Source: Amaurobius ferox (taxonomy: Eukaryota; Arthropoda; Arachnida; Araneae; Amaurobiidae). Taken from it: a stretch of 64,000 nucleotides of DNA. The notes under the pieces were generated by a model that had not been told where the DNA came from, did not search any database, and was given only the letters and a program-made list of their open reading frames with translations. Below, piece after piece: positions 34,206 through 46,250 of this stretch. Each line of letters begins with the position of its first letter. The stretch's first letter is position 1. Location of the stretch: contig OX578140.1 of the NCBI GenBank assembly GCA_951213105.1, forward strand, positions 29,946,780 to 30,010,779, in the 5' to 3' direction. The translations under genes and the position numbers were made by a program.

Positions 34206-34766
34206 TAAGGGCAAAAATCTGATGTGGGCAACACATGACTTTCCTTATATAATGTGATGAATTTACTACTTTTACAGTAAAAAAATCTGATGTGGGCAAC
34301 ACATGACTTTCCTTATATAATGGGATGAATTTACTACTTTTACAGTAAAAAAAATCTGATGTAGGCAACACATGACTTTCCTTATATAATGTGATGAATT
34401 TGCTACTTTTACAGTAAAAAAAATCTGATGTGGGCAACACATGACTTTCCTTATATAATGTGATGAATTTACTACTTTTACAGAAAAAAAATCTGATGTG
34501 GGCAACACATGACTTTCCTTATATAATGTGATGAATTTACTACTTTTATAGTAAAAAAATCTGATGTGGGCAACACATGACTTTCCTTATATAATGTGAT
34601 GAATTTACTACTTTTACAGTAAAAAAAATCTGATGTGGACAACACATGACTTTCCTTATATAATGTGATGAATTTACTACTTTTACAGTAAAAAAAATCT
34701 GATGTGGGCAACACATGACTTTCCTTATATAATGTAATGAACTTACTACTTTTACAGTAAAAAAAT
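34206..34766 (+). repeat. 68-bp minisatellite: eight copies of the family B head
   Basis: CTGATGTGGGCAACACATG starts at 34219, 34287, 34356, 34425, 34493, 34561, 34630 and 34699, so the period is 68-69 bp. Each unit continues ACTTTCCTTATATAATGTGA, TGAATTTACTACTTTTACAG and an A run. Copies differ by one or two bases. The array leads directly into a family B body. The same unit occurs once before family A at 52405-52470 and once on the minus strand at 38280-38365. Peptide repeats read from the minus strand (34147-34863) are by-products. Confidence 0.9.
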
Positions 34767-35637
34767 AGGTTTTTCTTATAGTAGATACTAATATTCTTTC
34801 CATGATATTGAACTTTCGATAATTAGTCATCATTTTCATTGATTTAGCGTCATTTTTATCCATTTGGCGAGATTTTCGTTAATTTGGCAACATTTCAAAA
34901 AGTCGCTAAGTTGGCGACATTTCGCCAAATTCGTCGCCAAAATCTGGCCAAGCGTTATGCACTAAGAAATAAGTTATTCTTACAGCAGATAAATGACTAT
35001 TGGCGTTCAAATACAAAATTATTACTCAAAGTATTTTTTTTTCATGAATAGAACGATCTAGATCCAAGAGAATGATGTCACCCAATTTATCGCATCGTAT
35101 TACATATGAAAAGTGAACAGGTTTCTTAATAGGAAATATTAGTTTTTTATTTTATATGACTTTTTGATAATTTTTTAAAAAATGTACAATATCTCGAGAA
35201 CGGTTCATGTTAGCGTTCTAAAATTTATTTCAATCGTTTTCTAATGAAAAATTACCTAAGAAATGTCTATTTGCGTAACTTTATTAGTGGTTTTGATCTT
35301 TTCAAGATTTTTTCAAAATTTCATTCGAAAATTTAGGGGATTCTGAACATTCGATTGCGCATAAAAACAATAAGCTTCCAGTGTTTATGGAATGTGATTT
35401 TTGTACCAAATTTGGTTCGAATCGGTCCATTCGTTCGTCAGTTATCGTCTCCACAGACTCACTGACACACACACACACACACGCACACACACACACACAC
35501 ACAAAGACATCACCTCAAAAATATGTGATTCGTGATCAGGGATGCTTGAAACGTGTTCTCCCGTCGAAAACTCGAATTCGAATTTTCGACCCCGTCACAA
35601 TACTTTCCTTATACATTATGTATATAAGGAAAGTAAA
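34767..35637 (+). repeat. Family B element, copy 1
   Basis: Order of parts: ATAGGTTTTTCTTATAG, GGCGA/GGCAACATTT tract (34861-34935), GGATCTAGATC-type block, ATATCTCGAGAACGGTTCATG, TTGGTTCGAATCGGTCCATT, (CA)n (35463-35505), then GAAAACTCGAATTCGAATTT, CACAATACTTTCCTTATACA and TATATAAGGAAAGTAAAA. It shares its last blocks with family A. Non-coding; the open frame at 35381-35665 (poly His/Thr) comes from the CA repeat. Confidence 0.8.
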
Positions 35638-36511
35638 AATAGGTTTTTCTTATAGTAGATACTAATATTATTTCCAAGATATTGAATTTTCGACAATTAG
35701 TCGTCATTTTCATTGATTTAGCGTCATTTTTATCCATTTGGCGAGATTTTCGTTAATTTGGCAACATTTAAAAAAAGTCGCCAAGTTGGCGACATTCCGC
35801 CAAATTCGTCGCCAAAATCTCGACAAGCGTTATGCATTAAGAAATAAGTTATTCTTACAGCAGATAAATGACTATTGGCGTTCAAATACAAAAGTATTAG
35901 TCAAAGTATATTTTTTCATGAATGGAACGAGCTAGATCCACGAGACTGATATCACTCAATTTATCGCATGGTATTACATTTGAAAAGTGAACATGTTCCT
36001 CAATAGGAAATATTTTTTTTATTTTATATGACTTTTTGATAATTTTTTTGAAAAATGTACAATATCTCGAGAACGGTTCATGTTAGCGTTCTAAAATTTA
36101 TGTCAATCGTTTTCTAATGAAAAATTACATAAGAAATGTCTATTTGCGTAACTTTATTAGTGGTTTTGATTTTTTGACGATTTTTTCAAAATTTCATTCG
36201 AAAATGTAGGGGGGTTCTGAACACTCGATTGCGTATAAAAACAATAGGCTTCCAGTGTTTACGTATTGTGATTTGTGTACCAAATTTGGCTCGAATCGGA
36301 CCATTTGTTCGTCAGTTATCGTCTCCACAGTCTCACTGACACACACACACACGCACATACTTTCACACACACACACACAGACATCACACCAAAAATGTTT
36401 GATTCGTGATCAGGGATGCTTGAAACGTGCTCTACCGTTGAAAACTCGAATTCGAATTTTCGACCCCGTCACAATACTTTCCTTATACATTATGTATATC
36501 AGGAAAGTAAA
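35638..36511 (+). repeat. Family B element, copy 2 (head to tail with copy 1)
   Basis: Same order of parts as copy 1 and directly joined to it, but without the 68-bp head. The CA tract is interrupted (CACACACGCACATACTTTC, about 36341-36380). Ends CAGGAAAGTAA at 36510. Confidence 0.8.
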
Positions 36512-37375
36512 AAGGCATTATTTTTACCATAGCGTGTAATAGTAAATGGACGATGATGACAAATAAAAATTGAAACTAAACCCATTAAACATAGAAATTT
36601 ATCTTTGTGATGAAAGTAAGTTATTTAGAATACTTGAATAACAACATATATTTAAATATTTCATTTGCTAAAGTGCTCTTTAATTGATTTTAAGTGAATG
36701 TATACTACTAGTCATTGCTACTGTAGTCATTAACTAGCGTTCTAAAGATGTATACTTCACGAGCAAATTCTGCAATGTATATGCCAGTGTGAGGGGAAAG
36801 ATATGTAACAATTTTTCTTTAAAAAAACTGGTGTATATATTTTAATTAAAGTGACTATTTTATTTTCCGGTTAATGAAAAATATCCATTTAACAAGATAA
36901 ATTTAGTAAAATCAGAGGTTAAACGATTGTAAGTTTCTAAAGTAACCGTTTTAATACAGAAATATTGAAAATTCCCATACTGCTAAGCAAATGAGTATTT
37001 TGTTTTGAAAACGTCATGGAACGTAAGGGAAAAATTGTCCATGTGAGAGCACGTGCCCATGTACTATATATGAGTCCGGTATAATATACTCTCGTTTCCC
37101 ATATGCGTGGTATCGAGGTTCTTGTGACGGGTCGTCAGACACTTACTGATTTTTTTCCATTATTCATTCACATTTTCGTTCGAAATATATTCTGTCATTA
37201 TTCTCACAGACAAAAATTAATATGGTTTGTCGGCCTACAGGGACGTTTAAAATTTGTAAATCTATCAAAATTCTAGATTCGAACACAAAACCGTATCTTT
37301 ACACGTATTATACAGGGTGCCTACGACAGTCCGTAACAGGGCATATTTCTCGTGGACGAAGAGTATTATCCTTAT
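36512..37375. other. No gene seen; unique spacer between inverted B copies
   Basis: AT-rich sequence between plus-strand and minus-strand family B copies. Near 37311 TATTATACAGGGTGCCTACG resembles the end of a mariner-type inverted repeat, but I see no partner. Confidence 0.4.
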
Positions 37376-37512
37376 TACTTTCCTTATATACATAATGTAT
37401 AAGGAAAGTATTGTGACGGGGTCGAAAATTCGAATTCGAGTTTTCGACGGGAGAGCACGTTTCAAGCATCCCTGATCACGAATCAAACATTTTTGAAGTG
37501 ATGTCTGTGTGT

Positions 37513-37555
<43 letters not shown>

Positions 37556-38365
37556 TGTGTGTGTGTGAAAGTATGTGTGTGTGTATGTGTGTGTGTCAGT
37601 GAGTCTGTGGAGACGATAACTGACGAACGAATGGACCGATTCGAACCAAATTTGGTACAAAAATCACAATCCGTAAACACTGGAAGCCTATTGTTTTTAT
37701 ACGTAATCGAATGTTCAGAACCCCCCTAAATTTTCGAATAAAATTTTGAAAAAATCGTCAAAAAATCAAAACCGCTAATAAAGTTACGCAAATAGACATT
37801 TCTTATGTAATTTTTCATTAGAAAACGATTGGCATAAATTTTAGAACGCTAACATGAACCGTTCTTGAGATATTGTACATTTTTCAAAAAAATTATGAAA
37901 AAGTCACATAAAAAAAAATTCCTATTGAGAAACATGTTCACTTTTCATATGTAATACCATGCGATAAATTGAGTGACATCATTCTCGTGGATCTAGCTCG
38001 TTCCATTCATGAAAAAATATACTTTGAATAATACTTTTGTATTTAAACGCCAATAGTCATTTATCTGCTGTAAGAATAACTTTTTTCTTAGTGCATAACA
38101 CTTGGCGAGATTTTGGCGACGAATTTGGCGGAATGTCGCCAACTTGGCAACTTTTTTGAAATGTTGCCAAATTAATGAAAATCTCGCCAAATGGATAAAA
38201 ATGATGCTAAATCAATGAAAATGACGAGTAATTGTCGAAAATTCAATATCTTGGAAAGAATATTAGTAACTACTATAAGAAAAACCTATTTTTTTACTGT
38301 AAAAGTAGTAAATTCATTACATTATATAAGGAAAGTCATGTGTTGCCCACATCAGATTTTTTATT
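37376..38365 (-). repeat. Family B element, inverted copy including its head
   Basis: Minus-strand copy with the full order from the 68-bp head (38280-38365) through the GGCGAC tract (38095-38215) to ACTTTCCTTATATACATAAT at 37376. It has the longest GT/CA tract of the window (about 37502-37568, plus 37574-37597). The head is present once, whereas copy 1 has it eight times. Open frames 37265-37680 are CA-repeat translations. Confidence 0.8.
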
Positions 38366-39879
38366 TTAATGCAGCAGCATTGGAAACACTTATGGCGCTA
38401 CACGACATGATAATCTTTTTTTTGTTTGGGGGGGGGGGTGACTCTCCGTTTTATGGGGACTAGCTCCCTCCCTTTTAGAAATAGAGAGAAAAGGGTATTA
38501 CAAAGTTGTAGAACGTTGCCAAATTAGTATAAATATGTGTTTTCTCGACATAGCAGAAAAAACAGTCTGAAAACTAGGAAGTAGATTTTAAACACCCTAA
38601 TAAAACAACATAAATATACTCAGACAATTAGGATACTTTGCAGTGGGAAACGCTATCAGTATAATATTTCGTCTGTACTGGCATTCTGGTTACATTCTTC
38701 AAAAATTAGAATCATTTCGTAATGTTCTTCATTAATAAACACAGTAGGCGTGGTTCATACAATCGAAAAAAAAATAGGACGAACTGATAAACATATAAAC
38801 ACATAGTATAAGGATGCAATGCTGCGGATAGAATATTCTTTCGATCTTAGATTAGTTTATTTTTCTGGCTTCGATTACGATTATGTTCATCGACAAATCG
38901 TCTGTCAAATGAAACAGCTAGCGTTCAAAATAATTTTTTTAAATCGTTTGTTATGCAATTGTTGCTAGATGAATTTACAGTTTGAAGAATTGTATGCTTT
39001 CAAAAATATTTTTGGACACTTATTTGCAGCTTTTTCGATCGGACAAACACATTGTATATTATTTTGGTAACGCTCTACAACTTGTAATTAACGTTTTCTA
39101 TATCTCGAAAAGAAAGCGTGATAGCCCCCGTCCCCCCATGAAAAGGGGTCAGCCCCCAAATGTTCTCTCGTAGTGTAGCGTCATAGGGATTAATCAGCTA
39201 CATTAAAAGCATCTCGCTTTAATGCAACAACTCTCTTAGTTCAGGAGAAATTTCCCCTGATACGGACTTTTCTAGACACCATGTTATTAGAGATACCTTC
39301 TTATTATAGAGAATGCGTAAGCTATTGAAACTGTTACAGAATAAATTGTTAATTATTGAGGGCATACATAAATAAAATCAATGGCCATTCAATAATGTTA
39401 ATATACTTTATTGATCTTATATTATAATCTAAAGTCATTTATTTAACAAGTATTATACTTTGATATGAGCTTTCTTTGAATGTCACGAAAACTGAATCAT
39501 TATTTTTAATATTGATTGCGATGTCAAAACTATTGATTTCAACAATAAAGCAAGTTTTACGTTAACGCTTTTAAATCTTGTCTGGTAGATGGTGAAATTG
39601 TATCATTGTACCCATGTAGTACATTGCAGTTGTGTTCAAAATTCCTACTTGTGTTAAAGGCTGCTGTCAAAACTACTAATTTTTATTTGGAATGAAGCTT
39701 TCCATTTAGAGTGCTTTAAATGCATTTCCAAAAGACATTGAGTGGAGAATACTTTTATATGAAATATTTGTAAGATCATCGATGAAATAAAATATTTGTA
39801 AAAGTTCATTTAAAAGCCCAATAGTGAGAAATTGCTTTTGATATGATCTTCTAAATAAATATATCATCCAAGTTTGAAA
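38366..39879. other. No gene seen upstream of receptor gene 3
   Basis: AT-rich sequence with G/C-run patches (38427-38440 and 39127-39160: CCCCCGTCCCCCCATG, GGGGTCAGCCCCC). The open frame at 38982-39173 has no recognisable product. The roughly 100 bp before the receptor 3 start do not obviously match the conserved block of receptors 1 and 2. Confidence 0.45.
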
Positions 39880-41022
39880 ATGACCAACGATTCTGGAAGA
39901 CGGCGTTTTGAGTTCACTACCAGTGATCAAATTATCAATTGCAGTATCGCATTAATTGGTTTGCCCTCTGTCTTCAAATGTCAGGCAACAGTCCATAAAT
40001 ATCATAAGATTCAACAGGCAATCAAGTATTTATTTACAGCATATTTTCTTTTGTTTGCTTTATGTATGTTGATATATAAAATCTACCTTATTTTCAGCTG
40101 GGGTACTAGTTTTTTATCTCTAGCAAATGCAATTTCTCTGCATTTGTCACTTTTCGTTTTAAGAGTAGCTTTTATCATCAAGATTAAGAAGCTCAGATCT
40201 GTTCTCTCTTATTTTAGAGAATTTGAATATCATAACCGACCAAATGCTTCCAGATCATTAAAATATTTTACTGCAATCATCTGTATAACCAGTTTGTTAT
40301 TACCTTCCAGTATGTTTCTTTGGTTTAATTATGATAATATTGGTTGGTACAATACTTGGATATGGGTTAGCTTTGACAGTCAAGTACCTAGCTGGCTTAT
40401 AAAAATTCTCACTTCTGTACTACAAGTAACTATTGCACTCAGTATGTATTCTTTTTCAACGATAGCAACTCTACTCATCTGTTTCATTTATATTTCTTTT
40501 GGAAGATTACCACTGAAAATATTTACAGATAAGCTTCAAGATGTTCTGAAAGGTCCTACTGAAGACAACATCAAGTCATGCATTAGTATGCAAGTTGATT
40601 TAAGAAGAATTTGGATGCAAATAGAAGATTTGGCTTCTTTCTGCGTCTTTTTAATTTATTGTTTGTCTGTTACATCGTCTTTATACTTGGTTTACAAACA
40701 TAATTCAAAGCGTGGTAAATTTATATCGCAAAATATGCTTTTAGCGGCATTTTATGGCACAGGGATTACCATTCTCACTTTATGTGCCTCAAAAGCAGTT
40801 GATACAGGTAAACATAATAGAGTCCTTCTTCAAGAAATCATATTCAATCATGGAAAGTGGTATTCGGAAGTCAGCAATAAAAGCATGCTGTATTCAATAT
40901 CAATGTTAGATAGCGCAAAAATGGAAATGTCATTTACATGTATTGGTATATTTCGTCTGGATACAAATCTCCTACTGCAAACCGTAGGGTTGTTAATAAC
41001 ATTTGGAGTGTTTATGAAATAA
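39880..41022 (+). CDS. Gustatory receptor-like 7TM protein 3 (380 aa)
   Basis: Single-exon gene from ATG (39880-39882) to TAA (41020-41022). An upstream in-frame TTG (39874) is not needed. The product starts MTNDSGRRRFEF and has the same layout of hydrophobic segments as receptors 1 and 2. Conserved blocks are RRIWMQIEDLASF-VFLIY (about residues 240-258), EVSNKSML, LD-AKMEM-FTCIGIF-LDTNLLL and the C-terminal LITFGVFMK, the gustatory receptor signature with Lys instead of Gln at the very end. Overall similarity to the tandem pair is clearly lower. The outer-loop cysteines of receptors 1 and 2 are absent (WVSFDSQVPSW). No disruptions are seen. An ATTAAA at 41106-41111 may be the poly(A) signal. 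Ligand unknown. Confidence 0.82.
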   Translation: MTNDSGRRRFEFTTSDQIINCSIALIGLPSVFKCQATVHKYHKIQQAIKYLFTAYFLLFALCMLIYKIYLIFSWGTSFLSLANAISLHLSLFVLRVAFIIKIKKLRSVLSYFREFEYHNRPNASRSLKYFTAIICITSLLLPSSMFLWFNYDNIGWYNTWIWVSFDSQVPSWLIKILTSVLQVTIALSMYSFSTIATLLICFIYISFGRLPLKIFTDKLQDVLKGPTEDNIKSCISMQVDLRRIWMQIEDLASFCVFLIYCLSVTSSLYLVYKHNSKRGKFISQNMLLAAFYGTGITILTLCASKAVDTGKHNRVLLQEIIFNHGKWYSEVSNKSMLYSISMLDSAKMEMSFTCIGIFRLDTNLLLQTVGLLITFGVFMK

Positions 41023-41105
41023 CTTATCGTTTAAATTATCCGTAAATTTGTAGTTACTAAAAATATTCTTTCCGAAATTTATTAATGTTATTTCCTGAAA
41101 CTTAG

Positions 41106-41111
41106 ATTAAA
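41106..41111 (+). terminator. Possible polyadenylation signal of receptor gene 3
   Basis: ATTAAA 84 nt after the stop codon; a common variant signal, not proven. Confidence 0.35.
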
Positions 41112-41149
41112 TGGAGTACAGCGTAACTCGATTTTTTCATACCAAAATT

Positions 41150-41745
41150 AAAGTTTTGCTTCTAATTTTACAAGAAAATATTTGAAAGATGGATATCGTG
41201 GGTCCAAATGATTATAACTATAACATTGTTACCCTTTACTTTAAAGTGTTTGAAAAATATTTCGGATGATACCATCATTAACAATGTACTATCGGGAGGT
41301 AACTTGCCCCCAAAGGGGTCTAATGACGTCACTAACAAAAAGCTGTATCGCGGCTATTTTTCACAACGATTGAAACTTTTAAGTTTAGTGATCATTGAGC
41401 CATAAATAAACTCTTTTATGCATGTTTAGGTCATATTTTGTCCTACACTGCCATGCAAAAATGTAAAATGTCGAATAAATTTTGAGGTTTTCACTGAAAT
41501 TTAAAAAAAATTCTATCCAGTTCTAGATTTTTTGATAACAAAGCCAGATATAAAGTTTCGTAAAAATACAACAATATTTGTGGCTGATATTGCGTACGCA
41601 ATAAATCACCAGAAATATCAGACAGACAGACATCACTGCAAAAATTGTCAAAATTTATTCAGGATGTGTTAAAACATACATTGGCATCAAAATCCCGATT
41701 TCGACAACTTTCGTGAAAGCATAGTATGAGGATGTAAAAATATAT
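41150..41745 (+). repeat. Family E (CAGA)n element, copy 2
   Basis: Colinear with 7890-8578: GTGGGTCCAAATGATTATAA, GGGGTCTAATGACGTCAC, GATCATTGAGCCATAAATAA, CAGTTCTAGATTTTTTGATA, CAGACAGACAGACATCACTG (about 41620-41640), CATTGGCATCAAAATC and a GCATAGTATGAGGATG end. It lies just downstream of receptor 3. Open frame 41208-41405 is repeat. Confidence 0.7.
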
Positions 41746-44215
41746 ATCAGAATTAAATTACCTATATTTCGCTTTTTATTTGGTGGTTCAAATATTTTCG
41801 TAAAATATCGTAAATAATTTTTGGAATGAATGAGCCACTAACAGCTTATTTAGTAGCAGTAGTTTGCTGGAGCAAATTTTATTTTATTACTAATATTACA
41901 TTTATACGGATACATAAACTATATGTAATTTTGCAAGGATGCACAAAAATTATGAATCCAATGAAAACTCAATTTCAAATTTTAAGACACAATTCATTAC
42001 TTTCCATATGCGTTACACTATGTATGTAAGGAACACAAAAATACAGTTATATCGAAGATTACTTTTAAAAATTGTCAGGTATCAATCTGATATTTTATCG
42101 CACCTCCGGGGAATAATCTATCATAATATAAATTATGTGTTAAAATCTAATAATCTTAATAAAGTGTTAAATCGGTAATTATAAACAACCATTCAATTTA
42201 TTTGTTTAAATTACCAAATGCAACAGACCAAGATATTATTCCTACTACTGCACTTTGGGAGAAAAGCAATTTACATTGCCTTTATCGATATTGGATAAAC
42301 TTCTATATTGATTAAAGTAAAACAGTGGTTTCTATTCAGTCTCTATTATTCTATTGAAAAAATAAGCATGGACGACTTAAAATAGGTAAACTTTCTGAAA
42401 AATATACTTGCCATGAAGGAAAACATGTCGAAGCATTTGAAAGCTCAATTTTTTCATTTTCAATCATTCATTTAAAAAAAATACTGTTTATTTTTCCATT
42501 CACAGCTGATTAAGAGGGACTTTACACATAAACCGTCAAAGTCTGTAGGAAAAAACCCATTTCAAAAATGGCTAGCTGACATACAAAATCAAATAAATTA
42601 AACATGATGAAAAAATCAGGAATTATATTTGAAGATAGTTATTAAGATTTGGTGTATTTGAAGTTCCCTTAATAGATCGAAACTGCAACCTTGATATCAA
42701 ATTAAAAAAATACATAAAACTCTTTATTTTGCATTCATATCGATGTGTTTTGCTGTTGGCGTTAACATATTTTTACTACAAACAAATATTGTTTATCAAG
42801 ATTAGACTCTGGGCTCAATTCTTTGTACGATACTATGTGTTAATTGCATCTCAAGTAATAAAAAATAAAGGTTTGTTATGCATAAAAAGTAGGTTGTGAG
42901 CCTATGTGCCCCACACCATCGTTCAGGATCAAGTTAGTTGCTGTATTATATATGGTTTTTAATTGTTCGTCTTGTAGTTTGCATTTATGGAATCTATATA
43001 GTCAAATACAATGTTTTTTCTTCCTATAATCGGATATTTTTAGAAAAGATTTATAAAATTCCCTTTGAACAATTATTGTTCAGATAATGTAACCAACAAC
43101 AGTTTTGAATGACTTGATGCACTTGACTGCAACGACAGTGTTCAGCTTGATTTATGTGGACCTTCAAACAAACACACTTTCTAATATTTCATTCCAAAAT
43201 GCAAACGAACCAAATATATCTAAGATGCCTGAAATATCAAAGACTCATATTAACAAGAAAATATAAACAGTGGACCCAAATCGAATATGTGTCTCCATGG
43301 AGAATCATCATAATTTAGCAATTGCGTTGGCTGTAACTCTATGTTCTATACATAGACATGAGATCGGTTACACCCATGCAGAAAGTTAGTCGTCTCTTGG
43401 ATATTGGCGGTGTATATTGCCCTGTGTATTATATGCTTATATGTTATTGGGTTAAGGACTATAGACATTTGACAAAAGCACTGAAACGTTGTGTAAAGAC
43501 ATTTTCGCATGAAACTCTGTCCACAACGGAACTCTGTCAAATACAAGACAAAACGATGTATTGTTACTTTTGGATGCTACTCAAATGAATATCCTTCACA
43601 TGCTGGACAATATCCATTCTAAGTTATTCTACTAAAAATAGCTTACTGGTGTCCAGTAATTTTCACATCTAGCTAGCCTCTTGTACCCACAAGATTAAAA
43701 TTCATATGCTTTTAAATCAGTTCCAATCAAATTCTATTACATCAAATATGTATATAACAAACATTCGTATCTTACTGCCAATGCTCTAAAATATATCGCA
43801 CCGATCCAAATCTACTGTGCTTTTTCTGCTGTATTTTCTTAAGCTTCATTTCAGACACAACATATATTTCTACTAGTCCAACAAGTGGCACCAAACTTCT
43901 TCAACATGGTAACATTGCCAGTTGCAAAACTGAAAACTGGGAGCAATAATTCTGTTTATCTTTATCACCCAATTCAAGTTTTTACGGTTTATATCTCGCT
44001 AAAGAATGTAATTAATAATTTTAATAATATTATTCACTTTCCAAACTTTATATTATTTATATGTAATATAATTCAATGCCAATAAGATAATATTTAAATT
44101 TCTATTGTTGATTTTTGTACAAATGTTTGGTGTTTTGTTAACTACAAATGCATTTAGAAAGAGCAAAGTAGTATTTTCGTTTATTTTTGACAACTTAAAG
44201 TATTTTTATTTATAA
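41746..44215. other. No gene seen
   Basis: Several short open frames (41826-42029, 41939-42178, 43358-43588, 43885-44085) show no family I recognise. The 43.30-43.60 kb stretch is a little less AT-rich and could be a decayed element. Confidence 0.4.
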
Positions 44216-45783
44216 ATTAACAGTATGCCCGTTCTTAAAATATAATATAAAGAAACTTAACATTCACAATTATGTGTAAATTCTTATAGTATTCAAAATG
44301 ACTTTGTTATTCAAAACAGTCTACTAAAATATTTAATTTATTTCTTTTGAAAAAGGTATAAGAATGTATGAGCTCGATAAACAAAAGTATCTTCACAGGC
44401 AGATCTGAAGAATAAAGCATCCTGGTCCAGTTTGTACACACATTCAGAAAACTTATTTTTTGATTCTCGCATAATGACAGAGATTATCTAGAAAATCGCA
44501 CTTAATTATGCAAAATATTAAATTTTCATTGATTCGGTGTTATTTTGATGAATTTAGCGTCATTTTATAAATTTGGTGACATTTTCATCAATTTCGTGGC
44601 ATTTTAAAAAATCGCCAAAATTATCACCAAGTGGGACTGTAGATCTAACTGACAGTCCTATTTAGCCACAAACTGACGAAACTTCATCAAAATACTATTT
44701 CCTAACAAAACACAATTAATTTAATTTATTTAGCACAATTATATCAATTTCAAGATATTTTTTTGAATTTACAAACATTTTTATCAATTTGGCGACATTT
44801 TAAAAAATCACTAAATATGTTAATAAGTAGGACGGTTGGACTGACAAATGCTAGCGAAATATAATTTCAGTACTCTCTTCTAACAAAACAAGATTAATTT
44901 CACTAATTTAGCGTCGTTTTTATCGATTTGGCGGCATTTCCCTTCAATTTGGCAACGTTTAAGAAAAATTGCAAGTTTGCGATATCCCGCCAAATTAGTA
45001 GATCTGAATTTGTAGATCTGAAGAATAATAAAACTACCCTGATCCCGTTTGTATATACCAAATGAAAACTCTAAAATTGTATTAGAAGATATACTCGTCC
45101 TACACACACTTATTCTGTTTCAACAATCAGTTAAATAAGCTTATTGGCTAAACACAATATATGTTTAAAAACTCTTTACCAAAACAAATGAAAGTGATGT
45201 ACGGAGTCCGTAATTTATATAATTAAGAGAAAAATGAAACCATTCATTTATAAGATATATTTTTATATCCATTTACTCGTATTTAAAAGTTAACAAACAC
45301 ATTTGATTTAATTGCGTTACTGAGCAACATGATATAAGAAAGAATCTTCCTCATAAAATGCTGATAATTAAATAACCATTTTGATCTTTTAATACATTTT
45401 ATTGCTGAGTAGAGGCCTGTGAAAAATAAACCGATGTGATAGAGTTTCCATTTAAATTCATATTTTAAACCTGCGATTTACAAAGTTACTAATAAGTTCA
45501 ATAAACTCCCACCAAACTAGGAGATAGAATTTTAATTCACTTTGACTTTTTAAACCAGCGATTTCCAACCTTTTTCGTTTGGATGAACTAAGGAGTTAGA
45601 GGGGAAAACTTCTATGAAAGTTTCATACATTACCTCTGGTCTTAGAAATTCGAAAGATGGACTGAGTTTTAAGTGGGACTATTTAAAGGCTAACCACAAA
45701 ATTTCATTAAATTCGGCTCAGCTGTTCTCCAGTGTTGATGACACAAACATACAGACAGACATATTTTCAATTTCATGTATATA
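44216..45783 (+). repeat. Family D element with (CAGA)n 3' end
   Basis: Starts TTAACAGTATGCCCGTTCTT, AATATAATATAAAGAAACTT. Contains the GGCGAC tract (44540-44990) and ends with ATTTCATTAAATTCGGCTCA then AGACAGACATATTTTCAATT. The end is interrupted by the mariner element at 45784. Minus frame 44880-45107 and plus frame 45614-45826 are repeat. Confidence 0.65.
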
Positions 45784-46250
45784 CAGAATGGTCATAAAAA
45801 AACTTTCCCGATATATGAACCCCTAGCGGCCTATCCCAATCGAAAGGAAATTTCAGATATTGTTATTTAAAGGTATGTGCTCGAGATTGTGATAATTTTA
45901 AACAATAGAGCTCTCACGGTTACTGTTACAGTGAAAAAATTTCGAAATTTTCGAATGGCAACACCCACATTTTTTTCTGCGCAAATTGATCAGCGCATTG
46001 AAAAACCATAAATGGCGTTGGAACGATACACGTATGACGAAAATCGACGGCGTAAAACATTTGCAAAGAAGAGCATTGTAAAGGACCGATGACAATACAG
46101 AGAGGAGGAGGTGCATCACTTTGCATAATTCAGGGACAGTAGAAGTACCAATCACAGAACACCATGTGCAAAGCATTGCTTGTGGAAAACCTTTAATAAG
46201 CAGTGTGGGAAGATGGTTTTTTCAATCAGGTGTTCGAATATGCCAACAAG

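Noticed and set aside
34206..34766. CRISPR-like direct repeat array
   Set aside because: Units are uniform over their whole 68 bp with no unique spacers, no cas genes are present, and the host is clearly a eukaryote. It is a minisatellite made from a transposon head.
34147..34863. Minus-strand repeat proteins (MCCPHQIFF-type units)
   Set aside because: They are translations of the 68-bp minisatellite; all frames are similarly open because units lack stops by chance.
37311..37345. Mariner-type inverted repeat end (TACAGGGTGCC...)
   Set aside because: Only one end is visible; no partner end or transposase was found nearby.
37265..37729. Poly His/Thr and poly Cys/Val open frames, also at 35381-35665 and 36255-36539
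   Set aside because: They arise from the CA/GT microsatellite inside family B elements; no start context or homologue.
38982..39173. Small gene upstream of receptor 3
   Set aside because: No family resemblance, no splice context, and surrounding sequence is low complexity.
39874..39879. Start of receptor 3 at the upstream TTG
   Set aside because: The ATG at 39880 gives 380 residues, the same length as receptor 2, and eukaryotes rarely start at TTG.
43358..43588. Possible integrase fragment (RHLTKALKRCVKTFSHETL...TELC)
   Set aside because: Faint resemblance to the C-terminal part of retroelement integrases, but no catalytic motif and no neighbouring element sequence. Too weak to annotate.
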